Assembly (NCBI GenBank): GCA_033002965.1
Contig: JAURVB010014859.1
Location: 62,001 to 126,000 of the forward strand
Reading direction: 5' to 3'
DNA from: Piper betle
Taxonomy: Eukaryota; Streptophyta; Magnoliopsida; Piperales; Piperaceae
DNA length: 64,000 nt
Part shown: positions 46,906-59,867 of the stretch, one piece after another
Layout: the number at the start of each line of letters is the position of its first letter
Numbering within the stretch: position 1 is the stretch's first letter
Notes under the pieces: generated by a model
Databases searched by the model: none
Seen by the model: the letters and a program-made list of their open reading frames with translations, nothing else
What the model was told of the DNA's origin: nothing
Program-made: the position numbers and the translations under genes

Positions 46906-47467
46906 AATTATAATTCAAGTAAGAATATTATTTGGGAAAAAATTGTTAAAATTATTTAACAAAATTTACAAAGCTTGTACATCAATTCATAAACTTCTCC
47001 TCATATTATTCTTATCATCAATATATTTACTTAAAATTTGTAAAAAACAAATAAATTTATTACTATAATTAACTTCTTAAATAAGTAAGTTTTGGGTTGT
47101 AAATCATTGTAAATACTAAATACTTGTATAAGTTCCACTTGGTATTAAAATTATATATATAAATAGTCACTGTAATAATACACAAGCATAATACAGGACG
47201 GTTATGAATGTTATCTATTTTTAATTAATGTTGAAGGGCTTTAATCGAATTGAAAATCTTTATTTATGATATTAATACATTTACTTAAGTATATGATTTG
47301 CTTAATTTTAAATATTATTTAGGGCTATCATTTTGTTAATGTAATTTGCATAGGCAAATGATGATTATAATAATATATATACTTCGTATATGATTTGCTT
47401 ACTTTTAAACCAAGCAAGTAATTAAAAAAATATTTTAAAATTATGTTATGCAATCATTCATCACTCA

Positions 47468-47714
47468 TGTTCTCCACCATATTATAAAATAATAATAGGT
47501 ATTACTTATGATATAAAAAAATTGACTTAAGTAATTATACAAAGACGTGGGCAAAGAACGTTTATACCAAATTTCATCGCCCTAGTTCTCCACCTATGTT
47601 ATGAAATAATGATGGGTATTAGTTATGTTATGAAATAATAATAGTTATTAGTTATGATCCAGAAAACTTAACTTAAAGTAAGTATACAAAGACATGGGTG
47701 ATGAAGTTTGTACC
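47468..47714. repeat. Tandem duplication, about 115-bp unit with internal extra copy
   Basis: Units at 47468-47570 and 47584-47714 share gttctccacc, aataatgatgggtatt or similar, gacttaagtaattatac-like text and acaaagacgtgggc. Unit 2 contains an additional internal repeat of ttatgaaataataatagtta. Confidence 0.65.
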
Positions 47715-48160
47715 ACATTTTTCAATATTTTATATGAGTCCTTGAGAAGAGGTGAAATGGCCGAATTAATATGGTGTATCCTCCTCATGGAGGCACAAAA
47801 TTCCCCATGTCCGTCTATGGAAGCCTATTCAAGTTCTGCTCTTATTTAAGAGCAAGACAGACATATTATAAATGAATGGGAATGAAACTAAATTGTAATA
47901 AAATCGACGCAACGTGTTTAACAATAAATTTGACGCCATCAAAAGGTGATGCGGTAAGAATCAAACCATCAAATCACTGAATCAACGCACAAGGATCAAA
48001 ATCCAAACCATCGCATTATTAAAAAAACATTATTTGTATAAGCAAAATGTCATACTAAGTAACTTGCACCATCAAATTTCACAAACTAGCATTCCTCTTC
48101 TAAGGACTGAAAATTTTCTGGGCAGTGAAAGAGAACTATCACAACAGCTTCTTACTCCCG

Positions 48161-49962
48161 CTACTTCGACTTATCATCTGTTAAAGTCACAAGGGATCTC
48201 AGGACATCCGGATTTATCCTATCAGCAATAGCCCCTGCTTCAGAAATTATAAAAGACTTCTCCTTCACACAAAACTTGGCAACTTCTTCCCTCCATAGTC
48301 CAATCGCTCTTGATCTGGCACAACATAAACAAAACAATCAGAAAGTGCTCGGCAGATAGCCATCTCTCATGTTGATTTTCAAGTTAAACTTATATAAATT
48401 ATCAGACTGAGATTACTAACCAAATTAAAGCATAAAACAATACAACCTATTCTGCAAAGGCAAAAACGGAAAAGTACCAAACGTTGAAAGAACATATTGT
48501 GAAACGAACAACAACATCCTTACAAAAAAGTTTGTCTGCAATTATTGGGGGAAAATGGATTCCTGCTCAATTTTTTCTCTTTGCATGAATGAACTTTGCA
48601 ATTTCAGATGCAACAAGTCCCAAATCTCCTGTGCATTACAAAAAAATCTTTTTCAAAGAAAATTCCAAAGGTTCATAAAAAGAGTCCATCATTTATTACA
48701 TGCAGTTACATTATAAGTAGGACTGTAGGCACAGCCACAGTACTGTGTACGCAACAAAGATATTCAGTTTGAAACTAACTATCAAGAACTAGTCTGCACA
48801 CTTATTAAGAATATAAACCGTGTGTTTCAAGAGATAGAAACCCAATGCAAATCTAACCCATCCCCCCACCACCTAAAAAAAACTAAAATAAAACAAAACA
48901 AAATAAAATAATCTTATTACCTCCCTTGAAAGAATCGAATGCTGTTAAGTCTAGCCTGCAAAGTTTCAACTTTCCATGGCACACCCTTCATAAGGTTATA
49001 CAGTAAGTCAGTCCACTAACTGCCAATCAATATCATCTCCTAAGAGTCGGGTCTTAATCATTGGTATACATCAGTGTCATAACCCACAACAACTTAAAAA
49101 ATCTGAACTAAAATAACATAATCCGACATTGATAAATTTATAAAGAAAATTTGCCTGTGAGGACACATTTATTCAATTAATGTAACTTGAAAGAGTTCCT
49201 TACTCTCCGAAAAATTTACTATTCTGTTACAATGAACATGCAGTTGGGACATTCAATACAAAATCAGTTTCCCATGTTCATTATACAACTTTCATTTCTC
49301 ATTTGGGAACACCAGCTTTGAATGCTAACCTGGGTGATAATTTAAGATAAATCTACAAAGTTTCAATGTTAAATGCATAGTGTTTTTCCATAAACAGTTT
49401 CTTGCCCAAATTTGAAAGAGGTGTACATTCACATATGAAACAGATTTGAATTTTGCACCATCATATAATAAACTGAACCACTGTCTGAAAATATAAAGTA
49501 AACCATTTACCTTATTCCAAAATATTGTGTGCTGCATGGAAAGGCAGAGAGGCAAAAATATCCGACCCTGGGAAAGACATCCAGGTTTTCTCTGCGCAGT
49601 CATGATTCCCACAAGTTGAACATATCTCCTTAAGAAGTGGTTTCATTTGTGCTCCCTCAACTTCTTTCATAACAGACTCGAAAGGAGTCGACACACTCGT
49701 CTTGGTGGCGCGTGCTTTCCTCCTCAAAGCTGTTAAGGCCTCTCTGTTTGCATTTCTCAATTTATCATTCTCAACAAGCTGCACAAGAAACAGCCCATTT
49801 CATAGATATATTAAGTTAAGCTGGTCATACGTAAATGAAAACAAACAATTATTGGTACAACCAAGAGAAAATATGGACCTGGTGTCGAGCCAAAAGAAGA
49901 TGCTCCCCTTCTGTTTCAATCTCAATTAGTTTATCTTGGAAAATTTTCATATACTCATCCAT
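48161..49962 (-). pseudogene. Unidentified coiled-coil gene, readable exons with a break
   Basis: Four exon-like segments read in order on the minus strand. Exon A (49962-49879) encodes MDEYMKIFQDKLIEIETEG and ends before a GT donor. Exon B (49778-49511) opens LVENDKLRNANREALTALRR and later has EICSTCGNHDC (a CxxC-x3-C pattern) and FPGSDIFASLPFHAAH. Exon D (48985-48921) has VPWKVETLQARLNSIRFFQG, and exon F (48314-48161) has SRAIGLWREEVAKFCVKEKS and INPDVLRSLV before TAG. A joins B in phase 0 and D joins F exactly in phase 2. B, however, runs into an in-frame TAA just before its donor, and its phase does not match D. So an exon was missed or the gene is broken. A heptad-like, charged helix spans A-B. 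The family was not recognised; a leucine-zipper-plus-CxxC plan vaguely recalls HD-Zip IV but no homeodomain is present. Confidence 0.5.
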
Positions 49963-51310
49963 CTATTACGGTTCTGCTAACAAATTACAAACACTTGAAC
50001 TAAATCATCAAGTGGTGAATTAGAGATTAAAACATTCAATCACAACCACTGACTTGTAGGGAACCATAAACAATTCATGCAACATAATAACATACTAATA
50101 TCCATGAAAAAAACAAATAAACTAAAACCAAAGCATAATGTTCTCCTATGCAATTTTATGCTCACCAACCATGAAAAAGAACATAACTTTTAATTGGAAA
50201 GATTTCATGTTCTCAACCATCTCACACCTGCTAAATAACATACTACATAAGCTTTCCCAGTTCATCAAGTTGTTTAATCCCTCCAAAGAAAAAAACAAGA
50301 TCATGTGTATGGAGGAAGCTGGGGTGACCTAACGTTGGCTTTAACCCAAATCCCCCACGATCTGGGTAGGGAGTTGGGGAGGCCAAGGCCTCAAACCCCC
50401 TCCCTCACAGCAAATTAAAAAAAAAAATCAAATAAGTGAAGGCAATTAAAATCAAATTTCTATAGAACATCTGGTCCAATTCTATATCCATATAAAAAAT
50501 AGTTTTGAGCCAGAGATTCTGAGAATGGGCTTCCTATAAAAATTGAATGTATAAAAAGAGAGAGAGAGAAAAGAGGAGGAGGAAGAAACCCAGAAAAGAA
50601 AAAGTAGTAAACTAATAAATTTGTAATTTGTTGTAGTAAATAAAAAAACAGATTTATAACTAATATTTAAATAAAAATTTTAAATAGCAACATAAATTAA
50701 TTGAAATATCAATTCAAAGATTTACAATCATTATAAAGAATAAATTACATTCTACTAGGTACATCAAACTCATTAGAAATTTTTTAAAAACAAACATCTC
50801 AATTATTCATGACCAACTTCAACAAAGATCAAAACATATTCACCCATCATAAACAACAATTAAAACAAAGATGTTAAGATGTTGATGGAGGAGTAAAACA
50901 GGAAACAGAAAAAAGAAAAAATTGTCTGTTGTCAACGCTGACATTGTCGCCGGCAAGCATCATCAGTAGTGGCCGCCGGCGAACTCCAGCCATCCCTGTG
51001 TATGCAAATTGTTAGAATAGTTTGTTATCTATCCCACCCATAAAATTTTTGTTCAATTTATTTTCTTCCTGTGTAGCGTAGGACAACAGCCAACATGTGT
51101 CCGAATCTGAGAAGGAAGCAGAAGCAGCAAATCTTTATCATACTATTTTCTTCCTTACCCCACCAATCTTCTCTGTTCCAAGTCTTAGATAAACAAAAAA
51201 CAAAAAAACAAACCCGTTCGCGTTTGTCGCCGACGAGGGTAGCCGGCGGTGGCTGACGGAGGGAATCGCCGGCGGTGGTCGTTGACGGCGGCACGGGCGG
51301 TGGCGCTAGA
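49963..51310 (-). other. Probable 5' part of the unidentified minus-strand gene
   Basis: GC-rich patches at 50940-51000 and 51210-51310, in otherwise AT-rich DNA, look like the 5' exon region of the gene at 48161-49962. A minus-strand ATG near 50993 opens MAGVRRRPLLMMLAGDNVSV, but linkage to exon A was not shown. A GA-rich run lies near 50555-50585. Confidence 0.35.
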
Positions 51311-53379
51311 AAAGGTCGCTCATCTGCTACAAGGTAGGAACGTGGGCTTGTTGTGAGGTCGGGTGAGCGTCTAGCTTATATGTCCACCACTACCAGTTTC
51401 TACCTCTTTAACATCTTTTGCTACGAGGAATGTAAGAGATATTTATTTTTATAGATATTTTAATTTCATCCCGTATTTTTTTAAGATAATAATTTGTATA
51501 TAGATTAATATTTTTTTAATTTTTAGATTAAAAAAACCCGTGATACCTATTAAAAAAGAATAAATAAAAATGAACGGAGAAAAAAATAGAATCTAAAAAT
51601 CCAAAGTGCTGTCCTTAAAAGAAAAATGGCGGGAATTAATTAATTTAAATATTTTGATTGCCTTATAACATTAAAAAAAGTATTATTGTAAGAGTTTATC
51701 GTATTTATGATTTTTGCTGTATAAATTTGAAAAAGACAACTTTACTCTTACTCCTCAATTTTGGTTGGTTTTTAAATCCACTCTATCGAAAATCACTCTG
51801 ATCCAAAATTTATGGAATAGTTGTTATTTTTAAATGTATTTCCTTTGAATCAAAAATATAGATAATATTCCTCTATGTTGTAAATTTTAGGTAACACTAC
51901 CCTTGGTAAAGGCAAAGGTATAAGACTGTCAACGCATTCCAAGCCTTTGATGTTTAATTAAATTATTTCTTCGATAATATATATATATATATATATATAT
52001 ATCCTAAATAAAAATATAATATTAACTAAAAAAAATTAAATAATAAAAGAAAGAAATTAATGTAATTGTGAGATCTCTCAAATTAATTTAACATCTAATA
52101 CTTATTAGAGTAAGATCATATTTATAAGTGAGAATAAACTGTACAATTTTAATTTGGTTAGCTACTTTTGAGTAAAGGACTTAGTTTATTATATTATACT
52201 TTAGGCCGGGTTGATCTAAACATATTAAATTTAATAAATAACTTAACTCATTATATTGTATTTTGGGTCGAGTTGTTACAAACAATCCAAACCTATTAAA
52301 TTGCCTAAATTTAAATTCATCCCTTAATTAAAAATTGGATTAACTTAAAAAATAGAAAATTCAGAAATATTTAAAACAAAAAATTAGTATGCATGCGGAA
52401 AATCATGATTGAAATAATTGTAAAAAATCATGATTGAAATAATGTAATTTTAAATTTTACACTTAAGTAAACTTTAATTAATGTCATTTGAGAAAATTAA
52501 ATATATATAAAAACATGTTGATTTTCTTTTCTCTATGAATATTTGGTGATCTTGAAAATTCATTAGGGTCAAAAGAAATTTATGATTGTCTAAAATAATA
52601 ATAATAATAAATAAAAAATGACGTGCTTATAAAACATTAAATTTTATTATGTGTGCATAAGTAAGAAATTAGAATGAGATCATCATTTAATTATTAAAAA
52701 AACTAGTCACAAATGTAATAATATTCATGAGAAGAATATACTTTACGGCTCATCAACTTTTTATAAAAAATAACACTTTTTAATACTTATTATATATGTA
52801 ATTACATAATAATAAGAAGTGAGGTAAGAGATATTTTTTATGCTTCGGCGGATTTTACAAACACAAAGATAAAGAGATGGCGACGTCAATATTGACAAAA
52901 ATGAGGCTGGACAGTTTAATATAATTTGATCTTGAGCACTCACTACTGTAGTTTGAGCATGAGTCATTAAAAGTGGAGTTTAATATTATTTTTAAATATA
53001 TAATTTTAATTATATAATATTTTAATAATTTTAATTTTTTTTAATAATTTTTGTATAAAATAATACAGTGTGTTAAAAGTTTGAGTTTATATATATAATT
53101 CTAATGTTTTGAACCAAATCAAGTATCATTGTATTTGTATTTGGTTTATATTTAAATTATGATAGCTCAAAATTAATATCATGTGAAGTTAAATTTTGAA
53201 CCGACTTGAAATCTTATTTAAAGCGTTCAATAATGGTTTTTATTCTATTTAAATAGTTTTGAATTGAGTCAAAATCTATTTATAATTCGACCAAATTCAA
53301 ACTCGACTTTTATCTTAAATATTAAATCACAAACAAAAATGATATTCTTTAAAACTATGTAAGAACACAATAGTGTATA
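51311..53379. other. AT-rich intergenic DNA
   Basis: No gene seen. An (AT)n run lies near 51978-52001. One dispersed-repeat copy is listed separately. Confidence 0.5.
52075..52285 (-). repeat. Reverse-orientation copy of the dispersed roughly 200-bp repeat
   Basis: gatctctcaaattaatttaa, catctaatacttattagag, aagtgagaataaactgtac and attatactttaggcc occur in the reverse-complement order of the copies in TBL intron 2. Confidence 0.55.
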
Positions 53380-54747
53380 TGTAAAACCCGTGACTCGAGT
53401 CAGGGTTTTACGTTACCGAACCAGTCAGTTCGACCGTTGGTTCGAGTAGAGTCAGTTTCATTAACCGCGTGCTGAGTCGAGACCAGCCGTGAGTTATGAG
53501 CGATGAGAGTCAGGTGTACCTCGAATATATGATGATAACATCGAGAAGATGGTGAGAAATGAGTTATCAGAATATATGAAAGTATGCAGTATTTTTTTCT
53601 TTTATATGTTTGATCGTAGAAATAGTTTTAGGCCGAATAACGCGTTAGGACGCGTTGGATTATATTCGGGTGGGTTATTAGTTATAGAGCATGCCATTTG
53701 GATGTTGTTGTGTTTGTTTTATTTTATGGAATTTTTTCATATTTTTATAGAATTTTTTTAGAATTTATTACGAACTAGTTATTATTTTGACTCAAGTCGG
53801 AATCAAGTCAATACTAAATTACGAGTTTGCCATTGAGAACACTTCTTCTCCCTCCCGACCCTTCTTCCACCTAAACCCTCGCCGCCACTGTGGTGTGCTG
53901 CCGCCGTCGCCGCCGACGCCGTGCTGCTGCTGATCGTCGCCGCCCCGCCTTGCCGTGCCGTCGCCGTGCCGCCACGACCAACCCCGGCCAGCGATTGCCT
54001 GCCAACGCGCCGCCGCGACTCCACGAGGCCGCCTCGGCCGTTGCCACTTCGGGCCGGATTCCGCCGCCGCGGCTGTGACCCCGACAACCACCTCCTCGCC
54101 TTCGCCGACATTTCCCCCACCATCCCGAGCGCCGTCGAGGCCGGCCGGAGCACGCCGACGCCGCCGCCCATTTTCGACGCCGCCGTCGACGGCCACCGCC
54201 GCCTCGGTTACCCTGTTTGACACCACCATCGGACCGAGCTCGTCGAGCTGGTGCCGATAGACCCTCTGATTGCCCCGTCCCGAATCATCGCCAGAAAACC
54301 GTCGAAATCCGCCGGAAAACCGCCGATACTCGCCGGAAAACCGCCGGAACTGCCGAAAAATTGGATTCGGGGAAATTCGCCGGATCATCCGCCGAACGCA
54401 CCCAGTCCAATCTGATCGGACTTCGGACGCCGCTAGGTGCCGAATTCGAGTTTCGAGCCGCGAAACGGAAACCCTAGCCGTCGCCGATTTTCGACGACGC
54501 AAGGTATAATTTATTTTAACTTAATTAATTGAAAGTATTGATTATTAGAATTTGCATGCTATGATTGATGAATTGTGCATTGTAATTACTTATATAAATA
54601 TGGATTTGATTTAGAATAAAATATGAAATTTGTGGAATCGTGTGGTGTTAAAAATAGAAGTTATGAAACTAATTAGGGTTATTAGGTAATGATCATGATC
54701 TAATGCAAACTAGCCTAAGTAGACTTGCTAGAATTGATATAGGTTAA

Positions 54748-57700
54748 TGTAAAACCCACGATTCGAGTTAGGGTTTTATATTCAGAACCGGTCGGGTCGA
54801 CCGTTATTTTTTCGAGTTGAGTCAGTTTCAGGACACGTGTACCGAGCCGACGCCGGTCGCGTGTATGAGCTATGAGGGTCATGCGTACCCAAGTATATGA
54901 TGATAACGTCATGAACACAGCAGAACAGAATGAGTTATCAGAATATATAAGAGTATGCTAGTGATTTTTTTTATTTTTATATATAGTGGATCGTAGAATT
55001 AATATTAGGCTGTTTACCGCGTTAGGACGCGTTCGGGCAGTTTGGGTGGGTTGATAGTTCTAGAGCATGTCATTATAATTTTTTTGGTGTTGTTTGATTT
55101 TACGGGATTTTTCCCGATTTTTATGAAATTTTTTAGGATTTAATACGAGTTAGTTATGATACTTGACTCGAGCCGGAGACGAGTCAAGTATTATTTACGA
55201 GTTTGCCACCACACACACCCCCGACGTTTCTCCCCCACGCCCAAACCCTCGTGCCGCGCCGCCCCCGTTCGCGCGCCACCGCCGCCGCTGTCGGCGCCGC
55301 CCGGCCGTCGACCGACGCCGCCCAGCTCGGCGACGCCGTCGCCATGCTGCCCCGACCAAGCCCGGCCGCCATCGGGCCGCCGCGACGCGAGGAAGCCACG
55401 CCGCGACGCCGCGCCCGCGTTGCGCTCCCGTCGCCGATTCCGCCGCCGGCGACCAACGCCGCCGTGATCGATCGGTCGCCACAGCACCTTCGACCCCCTA
55501 GCAGCCTTCCCCGACCGGAGCGGAGGCCATCGCCGCCGTGGCCGGCCGGATCTAGCGACCCATCGCCGCCGGCCCTGTTTTAGCCAATTTCCGGCGAGCC
55601 ACTGCCTCGGCCGACCACGTCGACCTCATAGATGAGTCGGGCTCGTCGAGCCGGTTCCGAGGGTACCCAACACGACCCCTTTCCGGCTAGTAGACGCCAC
55701 CGGCAATAGTCGCCGGAAAACCACCGGAAGTCGCCGGAAAACCGCCCGCAACTGCCGGGAAACCGCCGGAAATCGGAATTTCTGGAATTCGCCGGAATTC
55801 ACCGGATCTTCCGCGGGGCTCACCCGGTGGAGCCCGATCGAGCTTCGGACGCCGAGGAGCGCCGAATTCGAGCTTCGAGGCGCGCGACGGAACCCTAACC
55901 GTCGCCGATTGCCGACGACGTGAGGTATAATTACCTCCGACTTGATTATTTAAAGTTGATAATGATTGTTAGCACAGCATGCTAGGATTTATGATGTGAT
56001 TGATAGTGAATGGAGGTTAAGTGATTTAATGAAGTAAGTAGATTGAGCAGGATAATCGAGTAATGTAACTTAGGAAAAATACAATAAAATTGGTAGGAAT
56101 AGGATGAGTAGAATTATTTTCATATTTATGATTAGGGATGTAATTAAATGTTTAATGATGGATGAAACGATGAGTCGCATGATGTGATTAATGACTAATT
56201 AGGGATAAAATGATAAGTTACATGCATGATTTGGATGGGTGAATGTAGGTGATCTAATGAGATAGATCGAGTTGGATCATGATAATGGATCACGACAGAA
56301 GTTAGAAAAACACAATAAAATTGGTATGACTAGGATGAGTTAGAATCATTTAAATTCATGATTATTTAACTGTTGCTGGATTGTTGATGATTGAATTGTG
56401 ATTGATGTGTGTTGAGTTTGATGCATCATTTAGTTAGCGGGCGTTAGTATTTAGTTTTGATGTGTAGGTACGGAGTAGGAGCTCGCCGCCTAGGCGCGAT
56501 GACACGCTTGGAGCTTCTACCAGGTCCGTTTAGGACTCGTCTTGTTTTACGCTCTTCCATTGTATGTTTATTTTATTATTGCAGGGCGGGTTAAGTGGCG
56601 TTTTATTGGATCCCACTTAACTCGGGCCATTTAATCGAATATTTCCGGATTAATAACCCCTCGAGGATGAGATCCCTCGAGGATGATTTCGAAAACAAGA
56701 TCCACCACAAGTTGCCTTCGGGCCTATTATATGAATCCCTTCCCAGGCCTATATATATAGTTTTATCGAGTTTTCAGTGAGACGAGAGATGGAGAAACCG
56801 ACTGCACGTACCATGCAGAGGATGCCGTGACAGTCAAAGCGGGCTCTGGATTAGTGCCAGCGGACTGTTCCATTCCCGAGGGATCCTGACAACTCCGCGT
56901 TTGAGTTCCTCACACCCGGAGAACGTGGAGGTTTACGGGTACTGTTTAGTACAGCGCATGTCCGGACTTGTGGTTCAAAGGGTACTAAAGGCGACTGCCT
57001 GAGAGTACTCGGCCTTCGTGCTCAAGGCCAGGAGAAATATGGAGGTAAGGAGAGGGCTTAGGATAAAGTTTCACGAGAAGTACTGAAAAGAAGTGCTGAG
57101 AGTAGCACAGTACCAGCAGCAGTAAGTTCGGGATGCTACCGGGTCTGCAGCCCAGTGGCTCCTCAGTAGTGCCCTTCAGAGTGTTCTTGAGGAAGTATAT
57201 GGTTTTCTTTCATATGAGAGTTTGCTCTCATAGCCAGCTTGTTATAGTTATTTTATTTTCCGGACCAGTAACGCTTGTTACTGACGTTTTTCTTATATAT
57301 ATGTAGGTGATAAGCACGAGATGGATGGCCGGCCAGGACGGAGGAGCAATAAGGTCTTCTGCACACACACATCGGGTGATTGAATGTTTAATATTTTGTT
57401 TATGATGTTATTTTATAAACATGCTATGAGTAAATGTTTGAGGCTTGACAATGAGATGAAATGAAATGATCAGAGTAGCGCAGCAAAAGTGTGATGGGTT
57501 GAAACCCAAGCTTCAGAATGAGAGTATAGTAAATTAGATTCTGCGTGAATGAAATTGTTTGATACTTGATTATATATATTTTTATATGTATATTTGACAG
57601 GGTGGCCCTAATTGCATTTTTAGGGGAAATTCTGTCCGTCATATTTCAAAACTTTTATTAATTTTTATCGGGATGGTTTTGGTGTGTACTCTGACTTGCA

Positions 57701-57878
57701 TGTCATTCATGTAGTACCATGTTAGGTTTGTGTATTCATCCATGCATTGCGAGTTGTATCTTCATCTTAAGACGCCGAGATTGGATCCGCATGAGTTAGG
57801 TTCGGGTTAGCCGACTTAACCGGGGCCTGTAACATGCCGGTTCGGTTCACGAGTGTGGACCGGATTTGGGGTGTTACA
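54748..57878 (+). mobile_element. Inner solo LTR nested in a related LTR
   Basis: It begins TGTAAAACCCACGATTCGAG and ends GGGGTGTTACA, flanked by a perfect 5-bp direct repeat GTTAA (54743-54747 and 57879-57883). Length is 3131 bp. It is collinear with the outer LTR (same openings, the GC-rich block at 55215-55920, the gtaggtacgg-type block at 56465 against 57980, the tcgaggatgagatcc block at 56660 against 58178). A TATA box lies at 56750. No internal coding region, so it is a second solo LTR of the same family. Confidence 0.9.
56750..56760 (+). promoter_or_regulatory. LTR TATA box (inner copy)
   Basis: tatatatatag following ccaggcc, at the place corresponding to ctatatatatgtatag at 58265 in the outer copy. 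Conservation in both copies suggests the U3 promoter. Confidence 0.5.
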
Positions 57879-58265
57879 GTTAATGTGTGTTGATTGATGC
57901 GTGATTGTGTTGATTGTGCGTGCATGATATAGGATGTGTGATTCATCATGCGGGCGTTAGTTTTTAGCTTGATTGTGTAGGTACGGTGTAGGAGCTCGCC
58001 GCCTAGGCGCGTGGACCCGTTTGGAGATTCTACCAGGTCCGTTTAGGACTCGTTCTCTGATTTACGCTACTCTCTTGTGTATTTGATTTATTATGTGCAG
58101 GACGAGTTAAGTGGCGTTTTATCGAATCCCACTTAACTCGGGTCATTTAGCCAACGATTTTCCGGATTAATAACCCTCGAGGATGAGATCCCTTGAGTTT
58201 GTTTTCGAACTTCAGATCCAGCTCACGTTGCCTTCGGGCCTATTGTATAAATCCCAACCTAGACC

Positions 58266-58275
58266 TATATATATG
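58266..58275 (+). promoter_or_regulatory. LTR TATA box (outer copy)
   Basis: tatatatatg after tagacc, collinear with the inner-copy box at 56750. Confidence 0.5.
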
Positions 58276-59356
58276 TATAGTTTTCGTGTTTTTGTGAGAG
58301 ATTGAATGAGGGAAATCCGACTACCATGCTACGCGAGCGGGCACGTGTGTGTCGACAGTGGGCTCTGGAATGGTGTGCGGGCCGTTTCATTCCCGAGGGA
58401 TCCTGACAACTCCACCTTTGAGTTCCTCAAACCCGAAGAAGTGTGGAGGTTCACGGGTACTGCATTGCAGCGCATGTTTAGACTTGTGGTTTCAAAGGGT
58501 ACTGAAGGCGACTCCCTGAGAGTACTCGGCCTTCGTGCTCAAGGCCAGGAGTAATATGGAAGGTGCAGAGGGCGGAAAGGAATGAGATTTGACGCGAGAA
58601 GCAATAGAGAAATGGCCGAGGCATGAGAATGTGAAAGATAGGGGGACGCTGTCAACCCGAGGGCGACGGCTCCCGTATGTGCCCTGATGAGAGTTCTTGA
58701 GGAAGTATATGGTTTTCATTCAACAGGAGAGTTTGCTCTCCTGTGCCAGATTGATATTAGTTATTTTTCGGGCCGGTAACACTCGTTACTGACGGTTTTT
58801 CTATATATATGTAGGTGAGGAATGCGAGCGATGAAAGCTGTCGGGACTGCGGAGGAGTAGCACAGAACCGCGCACACATGTACCTGCCGCGTGTAACGTA
58901 TAATGACGGTGTGTTATTGCTATGTGAATGATAATTTTGATGTGTTTGTTTAGATAAATTGCTTGATATGAAATGAATGGATAAATATGAATGAGTAGTG
59001 AGTTTGGAGTTTAGGCTCAGTTCAATTGAAACGAAAGAGATAGCGATGAATGCTACGGTAGATTATCATGTTTTATCGTATTTTGATAAAATATTTACAT
59101 ACCTTGTTGTGGATAATTTTTAATTAAAATTTTCTTGCCATTGCATGGTTTTGTTTTGCTTGCACATCATAGCATGCATGTAGGACTACGTTAGAACCCA
59201 CGCATCCCATTCATGCATTTCACATTTGCATCTCCATCTTGAAACGCCGAGAGTAGATCCTGGTCGGCTTAACCGAATCTAGTAGATTAGCGAACGGTTC
59301 GGTCGCCGGTGACATTTCCGGGTCGGTTCACGGGTGAGCCGAAATGGGGTGTTACA

Positions 59357-59867
59357 GTATAAATTATTAATGATTATATATAACAAGATATTAAGTACAT
59401 GACTTAAGTTGTGCTAAATATTTGGTTGAAGTATAGTTTTTGAGCCAAATTTGAGAAGAAACTCATGTATAATCTAGTGCACAATGTTCTGCCTGATTCG
59501 CAAATATGTTTTGTTCAAAAAAATAATTAAATAATAAGATAAATTTTAATAATTTATTATCATTGACTTTTAATTATCGTTTTATTAATAAAAAATAAAG
59601 AATACATGTATTTAAAACTTTTTTTTATACAAATATGAACTTCGAATCAATCAAATCAATTAAACACAAACCCTGAAATAACTTTATTTGACATCGAATC
59701 GGACTTTTTATCGAGCCCAACATCGTCGAGCCAAAAAGCCCAATGAAGCCCGTTATAATTAACCCACAACAGAGGCCCATGAAAATCCCAAATTGGCGCG
59801 CGCGGGTAAACAAGGACTCCTATTTCCCCTCCTACCCCACCGCCGGCCGACTTCGTCGCCGAAAAAC
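59357..59867 (+). promoter_or_regulatory. Upstream region of the RIF1-like gene with GCCCA and E2F-like motifs
   Basis: GCCCAA motifs occur at about 59717 and 59738, and attggcgc at 59792-59799 differs from the plant E2F consensus TTTSGCGC by one base. An E2F site would fit a replication-linked gene. Motif-level evidence only. Confidence 0.35.

Larger units (their letters stand above)
53380..59356 (+). mobile_element. Outer solo LTR, split by a nested solo LTR
   Basis: It begins TGTAAAACCC and ends GGGTGTTACA (TG...CA, inverted ends) and is flanked by a perfect 5-bp direct repeat GTATA (53375-53379 and 59357-59361). After removing the inner insertion (3136 bp including one TSD copy) its length is about 2.84 kb. 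It contains a GC-rich block (53880-54480), a TATA box (58266) and no gag or pol. TG...CA termini plus a 5-bp TSD and no internal domains define a solo LTR, left by recombination between two LTRs. The TGTAA-type ends are common in Ty3/gypsy LTRs, but family is inferred. Confidence 0.88.

Noticed and set aside
48580..48645. Minus-strand exon-like text DLGLVASEIAKFIHAKRKN
   Set aside because: Its phase does not fit between the flanking exons in the reading frame used, and those two exons join perfectly without it; it may be an alternative exon or chance.
49325..49612. 95-codon minus-strand frame
   Set aside because: It overlaps exon B in another frame and continues into AT-rich intron; no coding character.
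53803..54502. Long overlapping open frames of up to 227 codons on both strands in the GC-rich block
   Set aside because: They lie inside the outer solo LTR; high GC removes stop codons by chance, the frames are open on both strands and no domain is visible.
55156..55583. Several Arg/Pro-rich frames of about 90-126 codons
   Set aside because: These are the collinear GC-rich block of the inner solo LTR; same low-complexity composition in multiple frames and not conserved with the outer copy as protein.
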